Assembly: GCA_946406115.1 (NCBI GenBank) | Contig: OX291544.1 | Location: 5,022,001-5,086,000, forward strand | Reading direction: 5' to 3' | DNA length: 64,000 nucleotides | Source of the DNA: Apoda limacodes | Taxonomy: Eukaryota; Arthropoda; Insecta; Lepidoptera; Limacodidae | Shown: positions 1-10,499 of the stretch, in pieces | Layout: each line of letters starts with the position of its first letter | Numbering within the stretch: the first letter of the stretch is position 1 | Notes under the pieces: model-generated | Databases searched by the model: none | The model's input: the letters and a program-made list of their open reading frames with translations, nothing else | What the model was told of the DNA's origin: nothing | Position numbers and translations under genes: made by a program

Positions 1-488
1 ACTTCACAGACGTATGAAAAAGGCCATAATTTTAACAAAATTTTGCACAATATTAAGTATGTTTTAGCATATTTTTCACAGCAATTAAGCATTTTTCCCA
101 CAACCTTGTCAGCAACACAGGCCTTGTCAGTCGAGCTGTCGCGGTTGGGTATATGTGTCAAAGACTACAATATATATACCTGAAAATATGTGTTATGTGC
201 GGTGCGTCGAGTAGCTTGCAACCATTGTATTCTCTTTGCTACAAAAGCCATTAAATAACAAGATTAAGATAATCTCTTTGCTTGCTACTATATAATATGT
301 AAATTTGTGGCGTCGAGCAAAAATATCAAAATTTTCAAGTAAAAATGTAGTAGTATATATATTGTTAGCTGTTGCTTGCAGCTTTGCTTGCATGCACCCG
401 ATAATTGCAAACAATTTCTTAAATCACGCCACACTTCAAAGCTACCCAAAATACATACATAATATTAAAAACATATTTCATAATAGAC
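1..488. other. Gene-free AT-rich stretch
   Basis: I see no coding pattern, RNA gene or clear repeat boundary here. Short open frames on both strands have no recognisable motif. Confidence 0.5.
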
Positions 489-1170
489 TAAGGTCGTCTG
501 TCCACTTGGCAGGAGGCCGTCCCACGCTGCGACTTCCGATCCCAGGTCGCCTCTCGAGAACCCTTCTTCCCGATGTGTTATCGGTTCGATGAGCGATGTG
601 GCATGCCCATTGTCACTTAAGCTTGCTGACTGCTTAAGCTATGCCAGTGGCTTTATTTCTTCGGCGACATTCCTCATTTCGGATTTTATCGTACAAAGAA
701 ACACCAATCATAGCCCTTGCCATGGCTCACTGACCGACTTTGAGCTTATTTAAGAAGCCAACAACAGTTAGGCACCACGTTTCTGTCTCATAAGTCATCT
801 CTAGCAACACAGACTCATTGTAGACTTTCGTCTTTAGGCACTGAGGTATCTTCGACAAAAAGATGTTGCGTAGTTTCCCGAACGCTGCCCAACCAAGCTG
901 GCTTCCTCAATTAATCTCTTTCTCAAAGTTTCAACAACTTCGAGAGCAGCGTTTCCAACAACTACCGGTGTAGGCGCGACATAGACATTTACCATTATTT
1001 TTGTTTCATCCATATGCATTTTACGGGCATCCTGTTGGGATACTCTGCTGAGGTCGCCGAGCATCGTGTCTAAGTCTTTCTGCAATTGTGCCATGTCTAC
1101 TATGTCAACAGGACGCCTCAACTCCAAGCCGAAGACACCGCGCACCGCCAGTCTACCCGTGATCAAGGCT
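489..1170 (-). pseudogene. RTE-type LINE reverse transcriptase, C-terminal remnant
   Basis: Read on the minus strand, several frames together give the C-terminal part of an RTE-clade (BovB-like) reverse transcriptase. The 834-1166 frame carries 'KMHMDETKIMVN' followed by 'VAPTPVVVGNAALEVV', the segment after the catalytic palm in RTE proteins. A second frame toward 800 gives a CLKTKVYNESVLLEMTY-like block. The region 490-538 encodes 'RSVGRPPAKWTDDL', the usual RTE tail. Frameshifts and stops separate the blocks, and the endonuclease and catalytic palm are missing, so this is a dead 5'-truncated copy. The family call rests on these motif strings, which are typical of RTE; the exact subfamily is unknown. 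Confidence 0.75.
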
Positions 1171-1488
1171 GGTGTAACCCAGCTAAAACGTCGGAAAAAT
1201 GTAATTTGCCAAATGACGCGTTTAATCCCGTTTTTGTATTTTTAAATCAGCTTTGAACAGTTTCGGAGATATAACGTCTCCTTGTCTCAGATTGATTGGT
1301 TTCGTGTTCTGGTCTTGTAGTCGAACAGACAAATTTAAAAAATCTACATTTTCGCAATCTGCAAGGCACTGAAAGCTATTTTGAAATTCGAAATAAACAG
1401 TACATTCTATCAGTAATAACCGATCATAGGCTTTAGGGTAAATATAAATATATATTTTAATTTTTCTCATAAAAAAAAAATTTTTGCG

Positions 1489-2438
1489 TGCGGTCCGAAT
1501 CAGTAGCACGCTTACGGTACTAACAATTCGGACCGAATCGAGAGCGCGTTAACGTAAACAACATAACATAACCCCTAAACTAATAGACGAAAATGATATT
1601 GGGTAGGTAGGTATTACATTATTATGAATAAATAAGCTATAATTCTGTGCTAATACTTATTATGAAGTTAGTAATGTGTTGATTTACTTGGGTTGAAAGG
1701 TAGCATATCTATCATTTCCCTTTAGCCTTAAGAAGCAATATGAAAATATACAGTATAACTCTACTGACAATTCCTGCAAAAAATCACGGTTCATCATTTT
1801 ATGACACCTTTATGAAATCTTGAGAAACTTTATATTAAAATTTTATGAAAGACTGGAATTTTAAGGCTGTGAAATACGAACGGACGTACGGACGGACATA
1901 ATGGAAGTATAAGGGGAACCCATATTTTGCCATTTAGCTACAGAACCCTAAACACTGTAAAAAAGTATAATGAAGAATTTTTAAATAGGATATAATTAAT
2001 AAAAAGAAGTAGGTATATAAAAAAATTAAAAATATTTATTTTATATAGATTATGAAATCTAAAATTTCAATATAGTAGCTATCTTGTTATTACTAAAATC
2101 CAATATTAAAAACAAAGCAATGAGATAACTTATCATGTGAGAACTGTATTAAATAAACAAAAGCAACCGCTGTCCTGTTCTAAAAAAATCAGCAAGCCTA
2201 GATATTCCATCAACACTAATATACATTAACCTAACCTAAAACTATATTCATAACTCGCGCCGTATAATAAAAGAAAAACAAAGCTGCGCTCAGTGTGCTT
2301 TCTCTCGATACGCTGGGCACTGTGAGCACAATTAATGACGTAAGTCGTGACGTCATCACGGCTTTTGTGAGTACGATAAGCATCATTCGGACCGAGTTTT
2401 AGTACGCTAATAGCGCTATAAGCGTGATTCGGACCGCA
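1489..2438. mobile_element. TIR element (about 950 bp) with hairpin-forming ends
   Basis: The outer 14 bp TGCGGTCCGAATCA (1489-1502) recurs as an exact inverse at 2425-2438. Each end also contains a second copy of the GGTCCGAAT motif in the opposite orientation (ATTCGGACC near 1531-1540 and near 2384-2392), so each terminus can fold on itself as well as pair with the other end. No transposase frame is visible inside, so this looks like a non-autonomous DNA transposon or MITE. A palindromic TGACGTCA lies at 2348-2355. I could not settle a target-site duplication. Confidence 0.6.
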
Positions 2439-3105
2439 GCCAATATAACTTTTTTGACGTCAGTTTAAAAGGGGAGAGGAAACGGCGAAAGCAACTCTCC
2501 AGCTGTCGCTCTTTTCAATTTTAATTATATGACGATTGGTACATTTTCAAATACAAGTAGTATGATAGCAACATTTTAGTTATTCCCATGCGTTTTTATC
2601 TATATTTTTACTTTCTTTTATTTAACTCACAATGCTTCGTTTTTTTTTTCGTTCCATCTTGTGGTGGAATCTTGCAAGCTTAATTAAACATACTTCTGTA
2701 ATCGCCCATGGATGAAATTTTGCATACTTACTACGATCGGATGACAATACGATATTCCACAGTTACTTTGACCAAAAACCCCCTCCCACAGTTGTACCAG
2801 GGGTACAACCTAGAGGTGGAGGTGAAAAATTTAAAAATCTTCACAATGGGTATCCGGGGGTTTTGAAGGTCACAGATCACAAATTTAATGTTCAGTTCGA
2901 TGTTATGAACATGCCTCTTGGCATATGCAGGAAGTGCACCTGAAGGTGGCTATAGGGTGGAACGTGAAAAATTAAGTGAAAATGTTATTACTAATTTACA
3001 TTGAATATAATATCGTTCTCCAAGTTCTCATCACCCAACTTATTTAACTTGGGCAATAAAAATATAGCCGTGGCCTGCCAACTTTACATGAAGTCTGCAG
3101 TTTTT
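2439..3105. other. Gene-free stretch
   Basis: No coding exon or RNA gene recognised. There is a GA-rich patch after a TGACGTCA site near 2455, and a stretch at 2760-3000 that resembles degraded repeat sequence, but I cannot name it. Confidence 0.4.
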
Positions 3106-3130
3106 AGGGTTCCGTAGTGAACAAGGAACC

Positions 3131-3452
3131 CTTATAGTTTCGCCATGTCCGTCCGTCCGTCTGTCTGTCCGCGGCTTAGTTCAAAAACTACTTATACGAG
3201 AAAGCTGCAATTTGGCAGAGATACATACATTGATCAAGCCGTCAAAGTGGTAGAATTAAATCTTTGAAAAAAAATTTTTTTAGATTACCTCCTTATAGTT
3301 TCGCCATGTCCGTCCGTCCGTCTGTCTGTCCGCGGCTTAGTTCAAAAACTACTTATACGAGAAAGCTGCAATTTGGCAGAGATACATACATTGATCAAGC
3401 CGTCAAAGTGGTAGAATTAAATCTTTGAAAAAAAATTTTTTTAGATTACCTC
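3131..3452. repeat. Perfect 161-bp tandem duplication inside a SINE-like repeat
   Basis: The unit 3131-3291 is repeated head to tail at 3292-3452 with no difference that I can see. It includes a CCGTCCGTCCGTCTGTCTGTCC tract (shown as split motif CCGTCCGTCCG / TCTGTCTGTCC), typical of the repeats that end with 'AGGGTTCCGTA' in Lepidoptera; that end lies just upstream at about 3106-3117. Complete identity points to a very recent duplication or an assembly artefact. Confidence 0.85.
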
Positions 3453-3479
3453 CCGAACACGTGAATTGGGGACGTAATT

Positions 3480-3680
3480 TTTTTTTCTCTTCTAGCCCAT
3501 CGTGTGGGGTATCGTTGGATAGGAATTCCAAAAACATATGCGGTAACGGTATGCGAAGATTATTTCTTGATTTAGGGCTCCGTTTGCGAAACATTTAGCT
3601 TTAAAGTACTTATTTTTGTTAGAGTCAACTGTCAAGTCCCCCTCTACCAGCGAAAGTATAGTATTTGGAAATGTAAAAGA
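3480..3680 (-). repeat. Interspersed repeat, copy shared with 63180-63345
   Basis: This stretch contains a 'GTTTCGCAAACG'-like block and a 'TATCCAACGATACCCCAC'-like block on the minus strand. The same blocks appear in the same order on the plus strand at about 63250-63345, and the second block also near 36625-36655. Spacing is similar in both full copies, so this is a dispersed repeat family without coding content. Confidence 0.6.
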
Positions 3681-4478
3681 AATTACGGTGGTAGTGCATA
3701 TAATTAATTGAAAAGGAAAACTGTCACGGGTAAGTTCACTTTACAGGCTAACAAGTAATAATCGACCAAGTTATAAAATGTACTTGGAAAAGTGAAATTT
3801 TCGTACAAATTCCATTAAAAGTTACTTATATGAAGTAGGTACATCTGTAAAACAGGTATAAAATATAAGTAAATGAACGATGTAAAATTATAGAAGAAAA
3901 AAAATAATAACATTCTAAAGAATATTCTTCTTAAATTGATAACAATAGTTACGTTCAAATGACGCATTGGACTAGCCGGCGCGCTTGGCGCAACATCGAA
4001 TCGAGCGTGTGACAGGCAGCTGCGCTCATAATCGTGCATGTTGTTTGGATGTCTCGAAGATGAAGAACGCCTAGATAAGTTTGCAATTTTCACTTTGAAA
4101 GTTCAGTTTTTAATGATTTGATTTCATTATCATTTGAAAAACTTTAAATTTAATACTACTACAACTTGGCCCTTATTAATAAACTACAGTTAATTATTTT
4201 TTAAAAGGTTGAACTTTTATTTTACAATTTTAAAGTCGAATTTATTTAATTAAACATTTTAGACGTACGTACTCGTTACGTACCGATGGGTACCTAACTC
4301 AACTCCCTACCGATTCGCTTACTACAAGTAGGTTCAAAGCGTGGTTCTTAATATATATATAGCATATTTAGCATTTTTTCTAGTTTTGACTTTTGTCGGT
4401 ACTTCCGGGGTGCCACTGTTTTTTTATATTGTGAACTTGACTTTTGTTGTTGTTGTTGTTGGTTAATGAGGCTACTAC

Positions 4479-4522
4479 GGAACCCTATATTGCGCGTGAC
4501 CCGACACGCACGTGGCCGGTTT
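4479..4522 (-). repeat. 5' end of a 'CGGCCACGTGCG' SINE-like repeat
   Basis: Read on the minus strand this is ACCGGCCACGTGCGTGTCGG and then a TAGGGTTCCGTAG-type sequence, the conserved start of the repeat whose full copy is at 55503-55934. It may belong with the 3' part at 3106-3470, but the intervening sequence is too diverged for me to join them firmly. Confidence 0.6.
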
Positions 4523-5375
4523 ATTTTTGCAGTTCTTCAATAAGCCTACTCCAAAATTTGCAGTCAAAATTTGGAAATATTACTACTTAATAGGTGAGAA
4601 GGCCATAGACATCTCCAGGGTCAAGAGTAGGGTTTAAATATAGCACAGGAATTTGCAGTTTTTTAATAGGCCTATGCCTGAATTTGCAGTCGTAATATTT
4701 TAAAGATAAAGCAGTGGCTTACAAACTTCACATGAAGTGAGCACGCCACATAGGCCTCCGTCGGAAACGGGACATGTGTGTGCGTTATATGTATATAGTA
4801 GGTAATAAATTTGCAGTTTCTTACCCAAACAACTTCTCTCAATCTTCTATCTAAAACGAGATTTGCTTTCAAAGATATATGGACTCTGGTACATATTCGA
4901 GCTTTACCTCGTATACTAAGATTTATCTAGGTTTAGGTCATTACTTTAGTTTTATCCAGGGTCATCTCTATACCCACAGACTAAAAGGCTGTTTGTAATT
5001 TATTGAACATAACATTGAGCTCCCTAGGATAGCACGACAATGACAACGTAAGTGGCTTAGATTTTTTCTCTTTGTATTAATGTCTCGCTTTGACCAAAGT
5101 AAATGTGCCATTGCATTTTGTAAGATAGTTATTTATACATAATTTATATTTTGGTCGCTTAGTGCCTCTTGCATGAAATATAGAGTAGAAAGCTTTTTTG
5201 TTATCAGTAAAAGCTCTGTAAAGGAGTTTTTGATATTCTTGATAGTTCTCTATAACTTGGAATGCATCTATTTTCGAGGACATACCTTCGAGTCGAAAGC
5301 ACATAATATAGTCTAAAAGGTTGGTGTAAATGATCAAAAGGAAAAAAGGAACCTGTCTGTCTGCCTGTCCGTCCA

Positions 5376-5850
5376 ACCGTCCGTCCGTCCATTAAAGCTT
5401 TAAAAATCAAAACCTATGGGGTACTTTCCGCTGTCTTAGAATCATGAAATTTGACGCGAAACAAGAATTTACATCACAAATACCGGAAAAAATCTAAAAT
5501 TCGTTTTTGTACTTAAACACAAAAAAAAATGTCTGTCTGTCTGTTAAGACCCTTTTACTCAAGAATGCCGTAAGGTATCAAGTTGGATCAAATATTCAGG
5601 TCTACGGTCCCTTGAAGCTGTAAAAAAATCTTCTAAGTCAACGCAATAGATACGGCCGTTTTTGTCGCATATTATGGCATTCACAAACAAATGAAAACCT
5701 ATGGGGTACTTCCCGTTGACCTATAATCATGAAATTAAGCAAGAAGCAAGAAGATCACAAATATAGGATCATGATGGAAGAACTATCTACATACAATAAG
5801 TTTGTACGGAACCCTCGGTACGTGAGCCAGACTCACACTTGGCCGCTTTT
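5376..5850 (-). repeat. SINE-like repeat copy with GTCCGTCC tract
   Basis: The minus strand begins with the 'GGCCAAGTGTGAGTCTGGCT' head at about 5850 and runs to a 'GGACGGACGGACGG' tract near 5390. Internally a block with 'CCTATGGGGTACTT' occurs twice (about 5412 and 5697) with similar following sequence, so the copy carries an internal duplication. No coding content. Confidence 0.65.
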
Positions 5851-5897
5851 GCGTAATGTATGATAGATATAAACAATGACTATGTCTGTTTGTTATG

Positions 5898-6067
5898 CTT
5901 TTTAACCGACTTCAAAAAAAGAGGTTCTCAGTTTGACCCGTATGTTTGTATGGACGTATGTATGTCCGCGATTATCTCGCGTTTGGTTGGATCGATTTTA
6001 TTGCGGTTTTTAGAAAAATATTCTTGAGAAGGTTTTAGTATACAACAAATGGATCCCCACCAGGTCA
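5898..6067 (+). repeat. Fragment of the 'AACCGACTTCAAAAAAAGAG' repeat
   Basis: It starts with TTTTTAACCGACTTCAAAAA and contains the adjoining 'GTATGTATGTCCGCGATTA' block, both characteristic of an abundant lepidopteran interspersed element. The end is cut by the Zenon fragment that begins near 6135. The same terminal motif appears inverted at 39205-39224. Confidence 0.6.
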
Positions 6068-6134
6068 AGATATATTAATGACATCCTGGAGAAATCAAGG
6101 GAATTCTTGAAACTTGAAGCGATTTTAGTTTTTT

Positions 6135-6520
6135 TTGCCTTTGGACGCTTGCAACACCTGGGGCATCAGTCGCGCTTTGCCGACCCTTCAAAAATTTAAT
6201 AACTTCTTTCTTGAAGAACCCCATACTCTTATATAGGACTCTCAGAGAAAACCTCGGCAGGAAGTTCATTCCATAACCTAAGCGTTCGCGGAAGGAAGTT
6301 TCTCAAAAACCGTATTGTACGTGACCGTTTGGGTTCCAAGGTGTGAGGATGAATTACCTGCCGAAGGCAAGCGGTGCGATGGTAGAAAGTTGCCGTGGGC
6401 ATCATTTCAAACAATTCCTCCGACCATATCCCATTATACAAGCGACACACACAGGGAGGCAAAGTTTCTCTTCGTATTTTTAGGGTTTATACGGCTTGTG
6501 AATTTGGGATCGTCAACGAT
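6135..6520 (-). mobile_element. Zenon (CR1-group) LINE 3' fragment
   Basis: On the minus strand this matches the end of the intact-looking reverse transcriptase frame at 15858-17342. Encoded pieces include 'YNGIWSEELFEMMPTATFYH' and 'RNFLPRTLRLWNELPAEVFS', followed by the 3' tail with 'LASVQR'-like residues. A frameshift and stops are present. It is a 5'-truncated dead copy. Confidence 0.85.
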
Positions 6521-7710
6521 TTTTTTAGTGTACGAAAACTTAACAATAGGTCACTTAAAAAGTAAAAAATAAAATCTTTTTTAACAAAAGTAAGAACCGA
6601 CTTCGTTCGTTCGTCGAGTCATTTCTTATTTTTTAACTTACTTCAAAAAAGATGTAGGTTCTATGTTCGAAGGTTCATCACGAAGTCCATATCCTAATTA
6701 AACTTTTTTTCATCCTCTTAACCACTAGTCCATTTTGGTTTCCGTCCGTTAAATGTTAGATCTTTCTTTTGATCAACAGTTTGATTTTGAACCTTATTTT
6801 GTTATTGACCAGTTAGGTTTTCCAGCGTCACTTTCTGACACATTTAATTATCAGTCAAGTGCGTAATAAACTGTTAGGAAGGTACATAGACACAAACTGT
6901 AAATCAGATCAGATTTTTAGCAATAAGTAATTATTTTAACCTTTTTGTTAAAAAAAGAAAATGGTGAATACGATACGATTACGACTACGTAAAATCAGCC
7001 CGAGGCGCAGTTGCCCTGTCTTACCTACATCCGTATCTTAAACCGGGTTCTAGAGCGACAGCAAAAATTTTTTAAATACCTATTCCTGTATTTGCTTCGT
7101 GCGAATTCCTATTAAGATATGTCGAATAATTAAGTTGAAGTCGCAAGTGATCTTCAAACCACGAGTATCGATACACGGGGAATAAAGATTCTCGAAAGAA
7201 CCTGGGTCCTGAAACAGCCACTATCAGCAGGGTCCGACCACCCAGATGAAGATGCATTAAGTCACTGGATGCAGGTGGCGCAAAACCGGTTGTTTTGAAC
7301 ACATGGTTCTACGTGTTTCGGCTAAAATTCTATAAGGCTGCAAAGGCATCTATTGCATGATAGTAACTAATACCGCAAGTTTGAACTACATTTGGCCGTT
7401 CTTTATTTCACCTTTGCGGAAAAAAACGGCTGATGCAAGTTTTGTTTGTTTTAATATTTCATGACCTTTAGTGGTGATTACAATGTTCGCGCGTGGCAAT
7501 GTTTTAACAAGATAATATGTATTTATTGGCTTAATTATAATTATCTCAGTAATTAGGTATCAACTCGTGCCTCACCTGTGGCCCCAAGTTCATTATGTGA
7601 CAGATAAACTAAACAGATGTCGGTATATTTATATAATTTAAATTACTATATAAGTAAACTAAAGTATATACATAGGAATATATTTATCTTGAACGCAATT
7701 ATATATACAT

Positions 7711-7924
7711 ACTAGCGGTCCCGGCGAACGTTGTTCCGCTGCCGTCCCTCTGTAACCCGGCGAAAGTTGGTTCTACCTAAAGTGCCCGAGTCCGGCTCGC
7801 ACTTAACAGATCGAGATAAAAACTAATAACATATAGTTACGAAGTTTGATCAAAATCGGTCCAGTAGTTTAGGAGTCCATTGCGGACAAACAACGTGACA
7901 CGTAATTTTTATATATATAAGATA
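7711..7924 (+). repeat. SINE/RTE-tail-type repeat
   Basis: It begins ACTAGCGGTCCCGGCGAACG and ends with 'AATCGGTCCAGTAGTTTAGG' and then GGACAAACAACGTGACACG before a TATATATAAGAT tail. This beginning and end are typical of a very common lepidopteran short retroelement related to RTE 3' ends. Confidence 0.75.
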
Positions 7925-8029
7925 AATGAATTCTGTATGAATGGCTCTACTCAGTCACTTAGTAAAACCTATAATAGGTAGGTACTACAGATAATATTTG
8001 TTCGAATTGATTGAAATGATACTCACAGG

Positions 8030-8130
8030 CTTCATTCTACCATCGCACCGCTCGCCTTCAGCAGTGAATTCATCCTCACAACCTAAATGGTCACACACTG
8101 TGCGGTTTGAGAGGTGCTTCGTGATGTGAA
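8030..8130 (+). mobile_element. Zenon LINE 3' fragment
   Basis: About 100 bp on the plus strand corresponds to the 'FYHRTARHRQGIHSHTLEP' segment of the Zenon protein encoded at 15858-17342 (minus). It encodes a degenerate version of that peptide. It is an isolated remnant. Confidence 0.65.
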
Positions 8131-10499
8131 CTTTTAGATTGCGGTACTTATACTACAGTGTGGGGTTCATCAAGAAAAAGTGATTCGATTTTTAAAAGTT
8201 CAGCATTGCGCAGCCCAGCAATAGCAAGTGGTGCCCCTCATGTTGCAAGCGACCATAGGCTAACGGCTACAGAGCCTTGTGATGTTTTTACTATGATAGT
8301 CCCGCCACGGTAAAAACGGAAGCTATCAATTAAACAAAAGTAGCCCCTAGGCCAGCATGCATTCTGTACTGCTGGCGCCAGACCAAGGACGGAAATAAAA
8401 TAAAGAAAACATTTGGCAGCATAGGGACGATTATAGAGCTCGAATTCTGTAATCTGTACTTCAGATCTCTATGTCTATCAGTGTTAAAATTTTGGCTATT
8501 GTCTCCCGATATCTCGATTTAGCGGCCCTGTCTCCCTACAGATTACCAATATTTCTATATTTTTACGGAAGTTGTAACGCCCCCCTATTAATTAAAATAT
8601 AAATATAATAGGTAATGAAATGTTCTAAGTAACCACAATGCCCACTATCACTCAACGAGAGATATCAAAAGAATCTAATAATTAATAATGATGTAGATAA
8701 TTAATAATTATTTCATTTGGCCAAACGTGATCGTCAAAAGTGGTAGGACCCGAAAAACGTTGTGTTAAATAAGTAGTAAACTCAGTTGTTTTAGAGGTAC
8801 GTCAGAGTAATATAGCAAACAGTAGTATACAAAATAAGCACAAATAAGATAATCAAGAAAATAAATCATAAATAATGCCTATTTTGAGTTTTCACCATTT
8901 CTAAATTCAGTACAAAAACACCTAAACAAAGCAAATATTTGAATATCAGAACTAAAGGACATAGGTACTAAACAGTAACGTGATTTTTCTGTGATCCCTA
9001 CGCAAAGGAACCCTAATTTTTGCTACTTCCAACTTCGAAAGTAAAGTCCATACGAATGCTTAATCCATTCGTTTTGTAGAGTGGAAACTAGGTAGCTATG
9101 TGTTCAGGACTTGCGACCTGAAAGTAGGTTTATGGGGCGCCCCCTTACAATGTACATCAGCGCTGACCTACACTAGCTAACCAGCCAAAATAGTTAAACC
9201 CTACTAACGCTGCTAAGGATGGACATGGTTTTTTTTATTAGTATAACAACAGCTTAACCTAAAATACAATTTCAGTTTCAGTATTTTTTTATGATTTAAC
9301 ACTAAGCATTTAACACTAAGTAGGTATTTGATAATACATACTCAATAATTAGTTACTTATTATGTTGATCACTTGGCAAGCTACTGGATACGAGTTATAC
9401 TACCCTTCGTACTAGTTAAAACTGTATCACGCAAAAATTACGTTCGTCGCCTCCTCATACTAATTACAGGTTTAGATGCTTGAACAGAACATAGAGTAAC
9501 GATAAAATACAGAGAAATGTACATATATTGTGTTCTGTAAGACACATCGTTACATGTCTAGTTTAAACTTATCTAATACTATTTATTAAGCTTTGTTTTA
9601 TTATTTTTAATACAGCTGTAATTGTAAGTAGATAAATATGATATCAAGTAAAAGTATTTAATAATCAAAAGCAAAATGTGAGTAGATAAATATAGTAACT
9701 AGTAATTTATTATAAAATTATTTTATTATTAATAACGATTGTAAGTTAATAAATATAGAAGATCTGCAAGTATAATAATAGTGTCGATTAAATTTAATTA
9801 TGTAACTTGCTCATAAAGTTTATATTTTAATATATTATCAGGAGTATGTGTGCGTGTATGAGGATAATTAATTGTTTGTATGTGTGTGTGTGTAGGAGAT
9901 ATCGGAGGTACAGGGTGTTTTTGTGTGTTTGTGAGTGTGTTTGGACGTAATAAAATGTCATTGTCATGTTAACTTACTCATGGTAAATTTTTTGTGTAAT
10001 AAATTTCAACTGCTTGCTTATTATTCTATAGGTTTCAGAATTCTCTCCGTATCACCGTAACTAAGAGTTTTTAAATAATTTGTGACTGTTTTAGCGCATT
10101 CATTATATGCTAGCTTTACATTAGAATTAATTATTTGGATTTTAGGTTTAAAACATTTATTTCTCAAAAGGAATTAAAATTCACTTACATGAGCAACAAT
10201 AGGTGTCATTTGTTACAATGTTCTGCCGTGGACGTATTTGTTACGTACCTTACAAATGAATTAGCCGTTGTCTAATAAAATCTAGTGGCGTTGGTAACAA
10301 TATTGCAGCTCAATAGAACAAGTGGTAGTGCGATGTTTGTTAAGGTAGTGTCTACATTAATATTACTTACAAATTAGTTAAAAATAATTTTCTATAAAAT
10401 TAGATTATAAATTAATTTTCTTCCAAAAAAAAACCAGATATATTATAAACTAATAACATTTCATTTCAAATTAATTATTTAAAATATTTTTTCTGCAAT
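8131..10499. other. Gene-free AT-rich region with simple repeats
   Basis: No exon or RNA gene recognised. Three imperfect copies of a short module ('TGTAAGTAGATAAATATGAT' and relatives) start near 9616, 9675 and 9738. A GT-rich microsatellite occupies about 9843-9940. The rest is AT-rich sequence without coding pattern. Confidence 0.5.

Noticed and set aside
8443..8460. Dispersed motif TTCTGTAATCTGT also seen near 15219 and 54859
   Set aside because: Only about 15 bp are shared and flanks do not align, so I cannot call a repeat family.
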